Source of the DNA: Bradyrhizobium sp. URHD0069
GTDB taxonomy: Bacteria > Pseudomonadota > Alphaproteobacteria > Rhizobiales > Xanthobacteraceae
Length of the DNA: 64,000 nucleotides
Reading direction: 5' to 3'
Assembly: GCF_000701345.1 (NCBI RefSeq)
Contig: NZ_JNIJ01000038.1
Span: forward strand, 1 to 64,000
Part shown: one piece after another, positions 45,176 through 54,535 of the stretch
Layout: each line of letters opens with the position of its first letter
How positions within the stretch are numbered: the stretch's first letter is position 1
Notes under the pieces: model-generated
Seen by the model: the letters and a program-made list of their open reading frames with translations, nothing else
Told to the model about the DNA's origin: nothing
Databases searched by the model: none
Made by a program: the position numbers and the translations under genes

Positions 45176-45270
45176 GGCGAATGGCGAGTGGCGAATGGCG
45201 AATGGAAAGTCGGCCAATACTTGCACGTCCTTGTTCTTCCCCATTCGCCATTCGCTATTCGCCATTCGCC
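45176..45270. repeat. 30-base inverted repeat between ugpE and ugpC
   Basis: The left arm (45176-45205) and right arm (45241-45270) are complementary in 28 of 30 positions, separated by 35 bases. Each arm consists of GGCGAATG-type units repeated in tandem. The hairpin lies inside an operon, just before the ugpC start. Similar strings occur between genes of the same group. Confidence 0.85.
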
Positions 45271-45280
45271 GGTAACCCCC

Positions 45281-46360
45281 ATGGCTAACGTCGCCCTCCG
45301 CAACGTCCACAAAACCTATCCCGGCGGCGTCGAGGCCATCAAAGGGATCGACTTCGAAGTCGGCGACGGCCAGTTCTGCGTGCTGGTCGGCCCCTCCGGC
45401 TGCGGCAAGTCCACGCTGCTGCGGATGGTCGCCGGGCTCGAGACCATCACCGGCGGCGACATCGACATCGGCGGGCGCATCGTCAATCAGATCGAGCCGG
45501 CCGATCGCGATATCGCGATGGTATTCCAGAATTACGCGCTCTATCCGCATATGAGCGTCTACAACAACATGGCCTATGGCCTGCGCAACCGCGGCATGCC
45601 CAAGCCCGAGATCGACACCCGCGTGCAGGAAGCCGCGCGGATTCTGGAAATCGGTGCGTTGCTGGATCGCAAGCCGCGGCAGCTCTCCGGCGGGCAGCGT
45701 CAGCGCGTCGCGATGGGCCGCGCCATCGTGCGGCAGCCGAAAGTGTTTCTGTTCGACGAACCCCTGTCCAACCTCGACGCCAAGCTGCGCATCGCGATGC
45801 GCGTTGAAATCCGGAAATTGCAGCGGCGGCTCAAGACGACGTCGATCTACGTGACCCACGACCAGCTGGAGGCGATGACGCTCGCCGATATTCTGGTCGT
45901 GATGAATGGCGGCCGGGTGGAGCAGATCGGCAATCCGCTCGAGATCTATCAGAAACCGGCGACGACCTTCGTTGCGTCGTTTATCGGGGCGCCGCCGATG
46001 AACCTGATGCCGCTGCGCGACGCAGGCGGCTTCAAAGCCGCAGGCGGCGACGGCATCCTTGGCATTCGGCCGGAGGATATCCTCCTTTTGAACGAGGCGC
46101 CTGCCGGCGGACTTGCACTTAATCTCACTGTGGAGGCGATCGAGCGCGTCGGCGCGGAGACCTATATATATGGCGTCCGCTCGCAGCAGGGCGATGCACC
46201 CACCGTCAGCGCCAAACCGGGTGAGCTGCCGCCCGGCGAAGTGATCGTGCGGGTTCCCGGCGCAATCGCACCCGCCATCGGCGAGCGCATCCGCGCCACT
46301 GCGCCGCGCGAGAAATTGCATTTGTTCAGCGCGGACGGCCGCCAGCGGATCGATCTCTGA
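45281..46360 (+). CDS. ugpC: Glycerol-3-phosphate ABC transporter ATP-binding protein
   Basis: The 359-residue MalK-type ATPase has Walker A GPSGCGKSTLLRMV, signature RQLSGGQRQRVAMGRA, Walker B VFLFDEPLSNLDAKLR and a C-terminal regulatory TOBE-like region. The ATG at 45281 is preferred: the open frame upstream runs through the inverted repeat. Its 135-base gap to ugpE is larger than the other ugp spacings. Confidence 0.96.
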   Translation: MANVALRNVHKTYPGGVEAIKGIDFEVGDGQFCVLVGPSGCGKSTLLRMVAGLETITGGDIDIGGRIVNQIEPADRDIAMVFQNYALYPHMSVYNNMAYGLRNRGMPKPEIDTRVQEAARILEIGALLDRKPRQLSGGQRQRVAMGRAIVRQPKVFLFDEPLSNLDAKLRIAMRVEIRKLQRRLKTTSIYVTHDQLEAMTLADILVVMNGGRVEQIGNPLEIYQKPATTFVASFIGAPPMNLMPLRDAGGFKAAGGDGILGIRPEDILLLNEAPAGGLALNLTVEAIERVGAETYIYGVRSQQGDAPTVSAKPGELPPGEVIVRVPGAIAPAIGERIRATAPREKLHLFSADGRQRIDL

Positions 46361-46603
46361 CCATTTTGGGGCACGCGAACCCGGAACCTCGTCCAACGCG
46401 CTCCAGCTTCGGGCTTCGACGCTTCGCGCCGCCCGGAAGGACGCTTGGGGAGAGCACCTCGGCAGGTTCCGCGCGGAGCTTGAACGCGTTCCAAATCATG
46501 CCCATATTCGGTTCGACCGGGTGGCAAATCCGCCGACCGGCCAAATGGGGCGCCGCAAGGGCCCTCAAACGTCAAAGTCGCTTCGAGAGGGCTTTGTAGA
46601 AAT
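46361..46603. promoter_or_regulatory. hsp20 upstream region with candidate leader hairpin
   Basis: 243 bases without a gene. GCCCTC (46561-46566) can pair with GAGGGC (46587-46592), which would bury the purine-rich segment GAGAGGG that lies 12 bases before the hsp20 ATG. This resembles a temperature-sensitive ribosome site, but it lacks the ROSE-type signature, and the site-to-start spacing is long. Confidence 0.3.
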
Positions 46604-47029
46604 ATGTCTCGTGTTCCCTCGTTATCCAGCCCGTTCCTGCTTGGATTCGACGAAATCGAGCGTGCGCTCGATCGCGTCGTCAAGGGTGCCGACGGTTACC
46701 CTCCCTACAATATCGAGAGGTGCGACCGCAGCAACGGCCAGCCCGAACGGTTGCGGATCACGCTGGCGGTGGCGGGTTTTACCCGCGACCAACTCGATGT
46801 CACCATTGAGGAAAACCAGCTCGTGATCCGGGGCCGCCAGCAGGACGACAAGGCCCGGCAATACATCCATCGCGGCATAGCCGCGCGCCACTTCCAGCGT
46901 ACTTTCGTGCTGGCGGAGGGGATGCAGGTGCTGGGCGCGGATCTGAAAAACGGGCTGTTGTCGATCGATTTGGCCCGGCCTGAGCCGGAAAAGATCGTTA
47001 AGACAATTGCTATCAATGAACACGAATAA
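46604..47029 (+). CDS. Small heat-shock protein (IbpA/Hsp20)
   Basis: The 141-residue alpha-crystallin-domain chaperone has the IbpA-like start PFLLGFDEIERALDRV. The body includes YNIERCD, RITLAVAGFTRDQLDVTIEENQLVI and GLLSIDL, with the conserved C-terminal region PEKIVKTIAI. It binds unfolding proteins. It is followed 50 bases later by a DUF1150 gene. Confidence 0.95.
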   Translation: MSRVPSLSSPFLLGFDEIERALDRVVKGADGYPPYNIERCDRSNGQPERLRITLAVAGFTRDQLDVTIEENQLVIRGRQQDDKARQYIHRGIAARHFQRTFVLAEGMQVLGADLKNGLLSIDLARPEPEKIVKTIAINEHE

Positions 47030-47079
47030 TGGAACGAGTAGCGGACTCGACCGCTTAGTCTGACAGAGGAGTCGAGACC

Positions 47080-47346
47080 ATGACTGAAGGTAATGTTGAG
47101 TTTGAGCCGAAGAACGTCTCCCTGGAGGCGCTGGCGACCCTGGGCGAGGGCCATATCGCCTATGTGAAGCAGATCCGTTCCGAGGACGTCCCGGGGCTGT
47201 TCCCTCAGGCGCCGAAGATTGCGCCGGGACTGAAGCTGTTCGCACTACATGCCGCTGACGGCACGCCGATCATGCTCACCAACAGCCGCGAAGCGGCGAT
47301 CGCAAACGCATGGAGCAACGAGTTGCAGGCGGTCAGCGTTCACTGA
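47080..47346 (+). CDS. DUF1150 protein
   Basis: The 88-residue product has the family pattern ALATLGEGHIAYVKQIRSED, a middle APGLKLFALHAADGTPIMLT and SREAAIANAW. Function is unknown; in alphaproteobacteria it often follows small heat-shock genes, suggesting a stress-linked role. Confidence 0.9.
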   Translation: MTEGNVEFEPKNVSLEALATLGEGHIAYVKQIRSEDVPGLFPQAPKIAPGLKLFALHAADGTPIMLTNSREAAIANAWSNELQAVSVH

Positions 47347-47580
47347 ACGCAAGGCCCCTTTGAGGCGTCACAGCCCTTGCTGCACTGACGCCGCATAACA
47401 GAGCCGCATAGCAGAATTGACGATAGTCGGGCGTCTATCCTCAGCAGGGCTGGGGACAGGCGCCCGAATTTTTTGGCGCTCCGAATATTCGGTCGTCCCA
47501 CGATCGAGTCAAAGGCTGGGGATATCAACTTCTAATCTGACGCTGGCGGACGGTTCGCAGCCAATGGTCCAATTGTACTG
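47347..47580. other. Convergent intergenic region between DUF1150 and ptsN
   Basis: 234 bases between convergent stops; AT content is higher than in the flanks. No gene or clear terminator was found. Confidence 0.3.
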
Positions 47581-48042
47581 CTACGCCGCACTCGCCGGCG
47601 GCAGAGCCAGCACCGAATAAATGGCTTGTGCATCGCGCGAGGCGCGCAGCTTCTTGGCGACGTCCTGATCGCGCAATAGCCGGGCAATCCGTGCCAAAGC
47701 TTTCAAGTGGTCGGCGCCCGCGCCTTCCGGCGCCAGCAGCAGAAACACCAGATCTACCGGCTGGCCGTCCATCGCCTCGAAATCGATCGGGCGTTCGAGG
47801 CGCGCAAAAAGCCCGAACAGCCGCTCCAGCTTGGGAAGCTTGCCGTGCGGGATGGCGACGCCATAGCCGACGGCGGTCGTCCCGAGCTTCTCCCGTTGCA
47901 GCAGAACCTCGAAAATCGCACGTTCATTCTGCCCGGTCAGGTCAGCGGCGCGCGCCGCCAGTTCCTGCAGCGCCTGTTTCTTGCTGTTGACCTTCAAAGC
48001 CGGGAGAATCGCCTCGGGTGCGACCAGATCGGTAATCGTCAT
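47581..48042 (-). CDS. ptsN: PTS IIA-like nitrogen-regulatory protein (EIIANtr)
   Basis: The 153-residue PTS fructose-class IIA domain has its phosphorylated histidine in YGVAIPHGKLPKLERL. It receives phosphate from PtsP/NPr and adjusts potassium, nitrogen and stress responses. It is last in the lptA-lptB-rpoN-hpf-ptsN run, its normal position. Confidence 0.97.
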   Translation of the reverse strand: MTITDLVAPEAILPALKVNSKKQALQELAARAADLTGQNERAIFEVLLQREKLGTTAVGYGVAIPHGKLPKLERLFGLFARLERPIDFEAMDGQPVDLVFLLLAPEGAGADHLKALARIARLLRDQDVAKKLRASRDAQAIYSVLALPPASAA

Positions 48043-48266
48043 GGGGCGTTCCGAGGTGAATTGACCGTCAGGTTGCGAAATAGGCTTCAGCGGGGCGGCG
48101 TCAAGAAGGTGAGGCGGCAGGCGGGCTTACACCCGGATCCTAATTGGGGCGCTTCTACTCCAACGCAAGGCCGGTGCCAACTGCGGCGAATTGGGTTCAC
48201 GACCTCTCCCGCCAAGGGCGGCGGACCATAGGGAGGGCGCCCCCGGGCGTCAATGCCGACCGGCGC

Positions 48267-48878
48267 CTAACTCGCAGGATTAACCACAGGGGGATCGATC
48301 CAGCCCACATTGCCGTCCGGCCGCCGGTAAATGATGTTCACCCGACCGCTTGAGCCGTGCTGAAACACGATGCAGGCGGCGCCGGTCAGGTCCAGTTCCA
48401 TCACCGCTTCGCTCACCGAAAGCCGCTTCAGCGACGTGGTCGCCTCGGCGATGATGACCGGGTTGTAGCCGGTGTCATCGTGCTCCTCGTCTCCCGCCGG
48501 CGCCTCGATGACGTAGCTTGGAACGTTAAGGGTGGGCGCGGTCAGCTCAGCAACGGCAGCCGCTTCGGCGTACGCTTTGCGGGCCGAGCGGTCCTTGAGA
48601 CGGCTCTTATAGCGGCGCAGGCGCTTTTCGATCATCACCAGCGCCTGGTCGGCGCTGGCATAGGCGTCGGGGGCATTGGAATCGGCCTCCAGCGTTATTC
48701 CGGAATCCAGATGCAGCGCGCAGTCGGTGCGGAAACCGAAACCATCCTTGCTCAGGGTGATGTGGCCCGAATAGTTGCCGTCGAAATATTTGCGCAGGAC
48801 TTCGTCGGTGCGCTCGCTGACTCGACCGCGCAGGGCTTCGCCGACATTGATGCTTTTTCCCGAGATCCGGAGAGTCAT
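48267..48878 (-). CDS. hpf: Ribosome hibernation promoting factor, long form
   Basis: At 203 residues this is the long HPF, with the N-terminal YfiA fold (TLRISGKSINVGEALRGRV ... LHLDSGITLEADSNAPDAYA) and the C-terminal dimerisation domain (VSEAVMELDLTGAACIVFQH, NIIYRRPDGNVGWIDPP). It dimerises 70S ribosomes into 100S particles. It follows rpoN by 56 bases. Confidence 0.96.
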   Translation of the reverse strand: MTLRISGKSINVGEALRGRVSERTDEVLRKYFDGNYSGHITLSKDGFGFRTDCALHLDSGITLEADSNAPDAYASADQALVMIEKRLRRYKSRLKDRSARKAYAEAAAVAELTAPTLNVPSYVIEAPAGDEEHDDTGYNPVIIAEATTSLKRLSVSEAVMELDLTGAACIVFQHGSSGRVNIIYRRPDGNVGWIDPPVVNPAS

Positions 48879-48934
48879 TTTGATGCCTCGCTTTGTCTGG
48901 AAGCCGACACTACCCCGATTTGGTTGGGGCGCAA

Positions 48935-50590
48935 TCAGGCCGGGGCGGTGTCCCGCGACCGGTCGGCGGCTACAGAGGGGGCGGAGAGCGCATTACCGAG
49001 CATGCTTTGTTTATCGCGGCGGCGTTGTACCGAGGAGGGGATTCGCATGGCCTCGCGGTACTTCGCGACCGTGCGGCGGGCGATATCAATGCCCGATTGG
49101 CGCAATTGTTCCACGATGGTGTCGTCCGAGAGGATCACCGCCGGGTCTTCCGCATCGATCAGCTGCTTGATGTGGTGACGCACGGCCTCCGCCGAATGGG
49201 CTTCGCCGCCATCGGCCGACGCGATCGAGGCGGTGAAAAAATACTTCAATTCAAAACTGCCGCGATTGGTCGCCATAAATTTGTTGGCAGTCACCCGCGA
49301 CACCGTCGATTCGTGCATCTGGATGGCGTCCGCCACCGCCTTGAGATTGAGCGGCCGCAGATGCGCCACGCCTTGGGTGAAGAAGCCGTCCTGCTGTCGC
49401 ACGATCTCGGTTGCGACTTTCAGGATGGTGCGAGCGCGCTGGTCGAGCGCACGCACCAGCCACGTCGCGTTCTGCAGGCAATCGGTGAAATAAGATTTGT
49501 CGCCGTCTTTGCGGATCGTCTTCGACAGCTCAGTGTAATAGACCTGATTGACCAGCACGCGCGGCAGAGTGTCGCTGTTGAGTTCGACATGCCAGCCGCC
49601 GTCGGGCCCGGGCCGCACATAGACGTCCGGCACCATGGTCTGCATCCGCGCCGCGCCGAATTTCAGACCGGGCTTGGGATCGAGGCGGCGAATTTCAGCG
49701 ATCATGTCGGTGATGTCCTCATCATCGACACCGCAAAGTTTGCGCAAGGCGCCAATATCGCGTTTCGCCAGCAGATCCAGATGTTCGACCAGCGCCTGCA
49801 TTGCAGGGTCGTAGCGATTGAGCTCGCGCAGCTGGATCGCAAGGCACTCGCTCAAGCTTCGTGCGCAGACGCCGGGCGGATCGAATTTCTGAAGCACTGC
49901 GACGACCGCTTCGACGTCCTGTTGCGACGCGCCAAGCCGTTCGGCGGCCTGCGCCAAATCCGGCGGCAAGTAACCGGCCTCATCGACGAGGTCGATGAGG
50001 TATTGGCCGATCATGCGCTGCGCCGGCGCGGTGAAAGCCACCGCCAGTTGTTCGGCGAGGTGGCTGCCGAGCGTGATCTCGGCGGCGACAAAGGCTTCAA
50101 GATTGTAGCTGTCGTCGTTGGAGGCGCCGCCGCCCCATTCAGTGTACGCGGTCGGCGCCGCGTCCTGCGCATTCCGCGCGGCGGCCTCGGCCGGCTCCTC
50201 GGAAAACACATTGTCCAGGCCGGTATCCAGCGTCTGCTCGATCTCGGTGCGGCTGCCGAGGTCGCGCGTCAGCCACTCTTCCTGGACCGGCTCGAAGCCG
50301 TCGCCGGCGGAGCCGCCGGTCATCTCGGAACGTTCGCCGGCGGCCTCATAGCTGGAACCGGAATCCTCGGAATCGGAAAATTCGGCTGCCTCCGGCATCG
50401 GCTCGCCCGGAACCGGGGGCTCGGTGCCGTCGCTGGCGCGCTCGAGCAGCGGATTTCGCTCCAGTTCCTCCTCGACGAAGGCGGACAGATCGAGATTGGA
50501 CAGTTGCAGCAGCTTGATCGCCTGCATCAGCTGCGGTGTCATCACCAGCGACTGCGACTGGCGGAACTCTAGTCTCTGCGTCAACGCCAT
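48935..50590 (-). CDS. rpoN: RNA polymerase sigma-54 factor
   Basis: The 551-residue protein has the glutamine-rich activator-response N-terminus (RLEFRQSQSLVMTPQLMQAI), an acidic region II, the core-binding region and the C-terminal RpoN box ARRTVAKYREAMRIPSS. It directs nitrogen, C4-dicarboxylate and other enhancer-dependent promoters. It is 88 bases downstream of lptB. Confidence 0.98.
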   Translation of the reverse strand: MALTQRLEFRQSQSLVMTPQLMQAIKLLQLSNLDLSAFVEEELERNPLLERASDGTEPPVPGEPMPEAAEFSDSEDSGSSYEAAGERSEMTGGSAGDGFEPVQEEWLTRDLGSRTEIEQTLDTGLDNVFSEEPAEAAARNAQDAAPTAYTEWGGGASNDDSYNLEAFVAAEITLGSHLAEQLAVAFTAPAQRMIGQYLIDLVDEAGYLPPDLAQAAERLGASQQDVEAVVAVLQKFDPPGVCARSLSECLAIQLRELNRYDPAMQALVEHLDLLAKRDIGALRKLCGVDDEDITDMIAEIRRLDPKPGLKFGAARMQTMVPDVYVRPGPDGGWHVELNSDTLPRVLVNQVYYTELSKTIRKDGDKSYFTDCLQNATWLVRALDQRARTILKVATEIVRQQDGFFTQGVAHLRPLNLKAVADAIQMHESTVSRVTANKFMATNRGSFELKYFFTASIASADGGEAHSAEAVRHHIKQLIDAEDPAVILSDDTIVEQLRQSGIDIARRTVAKYREAMRIPSSVQRRRDKQSMLGNALSAPSVAADRSRDTAPA

Positions 50591-50678
50591 GGAGGCAAGA
50601 TCGATCCCAAGTTGGTCCGATTCTTGCTTAAACTAGTCGAAAGCCGATGTACACGCCCCGACGAGCGCGAAAATCGGG

Positions 50679-51641
50679 CTAGAGTCGGAATTCCTCGCCA
50701 AGGTAAAGACGGCGTACATCCGGATCGTTGACGATCTCGTCTGGATTACCCTCGGTCAAGATTTCGCCGGCGTAGACGATATAGGCGCGATCCGTCAGTC
50801 CCAGCGTTTCCCGCACATTGTGGTCGGTAATCAGCACGCCGATGCCACGATTGGTGAGATGGCGGACCAGATCCTGAATGTCGCCGACAGCGATTGGATC
50901 GATGCCGGCGAAGGGTTCGTCGAGCAGCATGTAGTTGGGGCGGGTCGCAAGCGCGCGTGCGATCTCGACGCGACGCCGCTCGCCGCCCGACAGTGCAATC
51001 GACGGCGATTTGCGCAGTCTTGCGATGTTGAATTCGTCGAGCAGTGAATTGAGTTCCGCCTCGCGTTTTTTCTTTGAGGGTTCCACGACCTCCAGCACGG
51101 CGCGGATATTCTGTTCCACCGTGAGACCGCGAAAGATTGAAGCTTCCTGCGGCAGATAACCGATGCCTAATCGGGCGCGCTGATACATCGGTAGCCTGGT
51201 GACATCGTGCCCATCGAGCTCGATAGTGCCGCGATCGGCCTTGATCAGGCCGGTGATCATGTAAAATACCGTGGTCTTGCCAGCGCCGTTCGGACCCAGC
51301 AAACCCACGGCTTCACCACGGCGCACATAGATGCTGACGCCGCGCACGACCTGGCGGGTGCCGAAACTCTTTTCCACGCTATGCACAGCCAGATAGCCCG
51401 TGCGCTGCCGAGCGGCCGCGCCGGTGACCTTGGCCCGCGGCGCGCGTGGTTTTGCTGTCCCAGGCGCATGCAATTTCGGCGGCGGCGCACCGCGGACAAT
51501 CGGCGGCCCGTCACGCACCGGGCTCGTCAGCATCTCGCCGAGCGAGTCGCCGAGCGCGGTGATATCCACGCGCGAGCGCGCAAATCCTGGCGCACTGCGT
51601 TTTGCCAGGCGTCGACGGAACATGCCGAATAAGTCCACCAT
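50679..51641 (-). CDS. lptB: LPS export ABC ATPase LptB with N-terminal extension
   Basis: The 320-residue protein has the LptB domain from about residue 83: Walker A LLGPNGAGKTTVFYMI, signature SIALSGGERRRVEIARAL and Walker B MLLDEPFAGIDPI. The first 80 residues form an extra proline/arginine-rich, probably disordered segment. It powers LPS transport with LptFG. The ATG at 51641 is the start of that extension; a shorter start inside it cannot be excluded. Confidence 0.95.
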   Translation of the reverse strand: MVDLFGMFRRRLAKRSAPGFARSRVDITALGDSLGEMLTSPVRDGPPIVRGAPPPKLHAPGTAKPRAPRAKVTGAAARQRTGYLAVHSVEKSFGTRQVVRGVSIYVRRGEAVGLLGPNGAGKTTVFYMITGLIKADRGTIELDGHDVTRLPMYQRARLGIGYLPQEASIFRGLTVEQNIRAVLEVVEPSKKKREAELNSLLDEFNIARLRKSPSIALSGGERRRVEIARALATRPNYMLLDEPFAGIDPIAVGDIQDLVRHLTNRGIGVLITDHNVRETLGLTDRAYIVYAGEILTEGNPDEIVNDPDVRRLYLGEEFRL

Positions 51642-51841
51642 CCCCGCTTAGCTTAGCCTTTCACGGTGATCCCGCGACTCGCCGCGGCGATTCGTTCGCG
51701 CAACATGAATGAATGGATGTCCCCTGCCCAGCGGAACACCCTCCATTCGAGGGATGGATCACGCCGCCCGCTCCCGTAGATACAGGCTCGCGCAGCGGCC
51801 TTCAACCTCGCCGCTCGCGCATAGCGCACAAGTAATTGATA

Positions 51842-52558
51842 CTATTTCGGTTTATTTGGGGCGCCAAATGACGGCAGGGGCGATCCCGAGCCGGGCGAAG
51901 CCGGCCCGCAGGCCTGCCCCGACTGGATGAACAGGCCCTGGACCCTTCCGCTGTCGGATTCCACCCGCGATACACCCGTGGTCATGTCCACGAACAGGCG
52001 ATCGCCGCGAAGCACATTCTTGCATTGGGTCAGCACCACTCCGCCGAGCATGGTGATCAGGTTGGTCTTGGTGTCGAACACCGCGGTCTCGCCGGTCACG
52101 ACCTGATCCTTTTGCGTGACCACCACGCTGCCTCGCGCCTCGAGCCGGCGTATCGACGAACTGCCGCCGGGACCGGGACTTGCGGACTGGATCGGCGCCG
52201 ATTTTGCCGCGGCCTTCGGATTGGCCGCCGGCGCCGCGGCGGGGGCCGCGGTCGAATCGTAGAACACCACGAGCGTCTTCGAGGTCATGGTGGTGTCGCC
52301 CTGCACAACCTTCACATTGCCGGCAAAGGTCGCTTCCTTTTTCTTGTCACGCATCTCAAGCGAGGCCGCTTCGATCTGGATCGGCTGGTCGCGATTTTGC
52401 GAAAACCCCTGCATTGCATTGGGCACACCCTGCATCGTGCTTTGCGCGCCGGCCTCGCCTGCGGCGATCACGGCAACTGCAAATGCGACCGCGCAGGCGC
52501 AGTGCGCGATCCGACTGGTCCGGATGCTGCCAGGGGAAAACATCATCATGAAAATCAT
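51842..52558 (-). CDS. lptA: LPS-transport periplasmic bridge protein LptA
   Basis: The 238-residue OstA-like protein has a signal peptide (AVIAAGEAGAQS) and the beta-jellyroll start PIQIEAASLEMRDKKKEATFAGNVKVVQGDTTM. An Ala/Pro insert lies in the middle. The start ATG overlaps the lptC stop (ATGA). A 200-base gap separates it from lptB. Confidence 0.92.
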   Translation of the reverse strand: MIFMMMFSPGSIRTSRIAHCACAVAFAVAVIAAGEAGAQSTMQGVPNAMQGFSQNRDQPIQIEAASLEMRDKKKEATFAGNVKVVQGDTTMTSKTLVVFYDSTAAPAAAPAANPKAAAKSAPIQSASPGPGGSSSIRRLEARGSVVVTQKDQVVTGETAVFDTKTNLITMLGGVVLTQCKNVLRGDRLFVDMTTGVSRVESDSGRVQGLFIQSGQACGPASPGSGSPLPSFGAPNKPK

Positions 52559-53313
52559 TTCGGGTTTGCGGGCTTGCCCGAGATCGACCGCGTTTTGGCA
52601 GGCGGGGCTGGCTGGGCGGGCTCTTCGGGTGCAGCGGATTCGTCGGCGGCTTGGCCGGACACGCCGGCAGGCAGATTGTCCAAATTCATCACGACGTTGC
52701 CTTCGAACCGCACCACCTCTCCGCCCCCAGTGATCCTGAGTTTGTCGGCAGTCAGCGTTCCGTTGAGCAATTTGACATCGACATGTTCATTGGAGGTCAC
52801 CGTACCCTTGCCCATATCGACAAACGCCTGGGTCAGGCGCGCTTCATAGCCGCTCGACGATTGCAAGAAGATGTCCTTATGCAGGTCCAGCAATTGCTGC
52901 TTGGTATTGAACAAGCCGTTCTGGGCATCCAGCGTGACTGTCGTCTGATCTTCCATCAAGACCTTTGCCCGCAATGTCCTGAGATCGACGTGATCCGGAT
53001 CAGTCAGATCCTGGGTCGCGGTTTTGGCCCAGAGTTCGTAGGGCCGATGATCGGGCGTATAGCCGGACAGATGCGGGGATTCCATCGTGACCTTGGTGCC
53101 GGAGACGACCAGGTTTTCCATGTCGAGCGGCAGCTTGGGCAACAGCATCCGGAACGGATTGAAGACCGACACCGCAATGATGGCCGCCATCGCCAGGATC
53201 ACAGCCGTCGGGACCGCGATGCGCAGCGCCCGCACCATGCGGCTGTGGCGCGCAGCGATGGCAAAGCGCGCCTCTAGACCGGCTTGATAGGCTGGGTTTT
53301 GAACTGAATTCAC
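52555..53313 (-). CDS. lptC: LPS-transport protein LptC
   Basis: The 252-residue single-span protein (LRIAVPTAVILAMAAIIAVSV) is followed by a jellyroll region (LDMENLVVSGTKVTMESPHL, LWAKTATQDLTDPDHVDLR). It joins LptBFG to LptA. The start is a GTG with GGAG six bases upstream, and its stop overlaps lptA. Confidence 0.9.
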   Translation of the reverse strand: MNSVQNPAYQAGLEARFAIAARHSRMVRALRIAVPTAVILAMAAIIAVSVFNPFRMLLPKLPLDMENLVVSGTKVTMESPHLSGYTPDHRPYELWAKTATQDLTDPDHVDLRTLRAKVLMEDQTTVTLDAQNGLFNTKQQLLDLHKDIFLQSSSGYEARLTQAFVDMGKGTVTSNEHVDVKLLNGTLTADKLRITGGGEVVRFEGNVVMNLDNLPAGVSGQAADESAAPEEPAQPAPPAKTRSISGKPANPK

Positions 53314-53516
53314 CGCTGCTCCAAGGCGCTGGCTTCGCTGACCATTCTACCCGGGATCGCGGGATTATGCAGCCCGGAGTCGCGTGACGAGTGTGACCGA
53401 AGCGGGGCGGACGGTGCGACATGGCAACACATCGCTGAGCCAAGATCACTCGAAACCCGGCAATTTGTCATGTATCCCGGATCTCATGGCTCAGCAGCGC
53501 TGTCGGGGCACCTTCA
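53314..53516. promoter_or_regulatory. Region between rnd and lptC
   Basis: 203 bases downstream of rnd, presumably with the lptC promoter. I see no recognisable boxes. Confidence 0.3.
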
Positions 53517-54131
53517 CTACGAATGCGCAAAAATGTCCTCGCTGCCCCAGCCCTGCAGGTCGAGCTTCGCCCGCGTCGGCAAAAATTCGAAACAGGCCTG
53601 CGCCAACTCCATGCGGTCCTCGCGCGCCAGCATGGCATCGAGCCGTTCGCGAAGCGCATGCAGGTGCAGCACGTCGGATGCCGCATAGGCCAGTTGCGCC
53701 TCGCTGAGAGTTTGCGAACCCCAGTCGCTCGATTGCTGCTGCTTCGACAAATCGATGTTGAGCACTTCGCGCACCAGGTCTTTCAGGCCGTGGCGATCGG
53801 TATAGGTGCGGCAGAGCCGCGAGGCGATTTTGGTGCAATAGACCGGCTGCGGCATCACACCGAACGTGTTGTAGAGAACGGCGACATCGAACCGCGCGAA
53901 ATGAAAAATTTTTGTGAGGTTGGGATTGGTCAATAGCGCCTTCAGGTTCGGCGCGTCGGTATGACCTTTAGGGATCTGCACCACATCGGCGCTGCCGTCG
54001 CCGTTCGACAGTTGCACCACGCAGAGCCGGTCGCGATGCGGATTAAGCCCCATGGTCTCGGTATCGATCGCCACCTGGTCGGTATAGCGTGTGAAATCGG
54101 GCAGATCGCCGCGATGCAGGCGTACGGTCAT
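53517..54131 (-). CDS. rnd: Ribonuclease D-like 3'-5' exonuclease
   Basis: The 204-residue DEDD exonuclease domain has motif I AIDTETMGLNPHRDRLCVVQL (first Asp and Glu), motif II in FHFARFDVAVLY and motif III around YAASDVLHLHALRERL. HRDC domains of full-length RNase D are missing, so it is the short form common in this group. Confidence 0.92.
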   Translation of the reverse strand: MTVRLHRGDLPDFTRYTDQVAIDTETMGLNPHRDRLCVVQLSNGDGSADVVQIPKGHTDAPNLKALLTNPNLTKIFHFARFDVAVLYNTFGVMPQPVYCTKIASRLCRTYTDRHGLKDLVREVLNIDLSKQQQSSDWGSQTLSEAQLAYAASDVLHLHALRERLDAMLAREDRMELAQACFEFLPTRAKLDLQGWGSEDIFAHS

Positions 54132-54240
54132 AATCTTTAGAACCTCATCGAATCGCTGCGGACCAAGCTACCGCTCAAACCCCAAACAGGCGAGCGTCCG
54201 GTTTCCTTCAATGACGACCGCGAGGGCATCCAAAAATGTG

Positions 54241-54327
<87 letters not shown>

Positions 54328-54396
54328 CCGGGGCGGTTAGTACGGAGCGGCTGCGCGCTTGTCAAATTGCTTCAATGCCCGCCAAGCTATTATTGG

Positions 54397-54444
54397 AGCA
54401 TGATCTTTTCGGAAAACCCGGTCCCCGCTTTTCCGGATCGTGCT
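54397..54444. repeat. Palindromic repeat, AGCATGATC family
   Basis: AGCATGATC (54397-54405) and GATCGTGCT (54436-54444) pair with one mismatch, and CGGAAAA/TTTTCCG (54410-54416 and 54429-54435) pair inside. I recognise it as a dispersed repeat of this bacterial group. It lies upstream of the NDUFA9-like gene. Confidence 0.65.
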
Positions 54445-54535
54445 AATACGCTGTACAGCGCTGACACGTTGGCGTATCGCGAAACCACCAAATACCGCCG
54501 TGATCTCTCGAATCTGACGCTAGGAAATTGACGCG

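Noticed and set aside
46366..46599. Open frame upstream of hsp20
   Set aside because: Arg/Ser/Pro-rich translated non-coding sequence; no similarity to known proteins.
46500..46603. Classical ROSE thermometer before hsp20
   Set aside because: The conserved TTGCT-type element pairing with the Shine-Dalgarno site is not present; only a simpler hairpin is.
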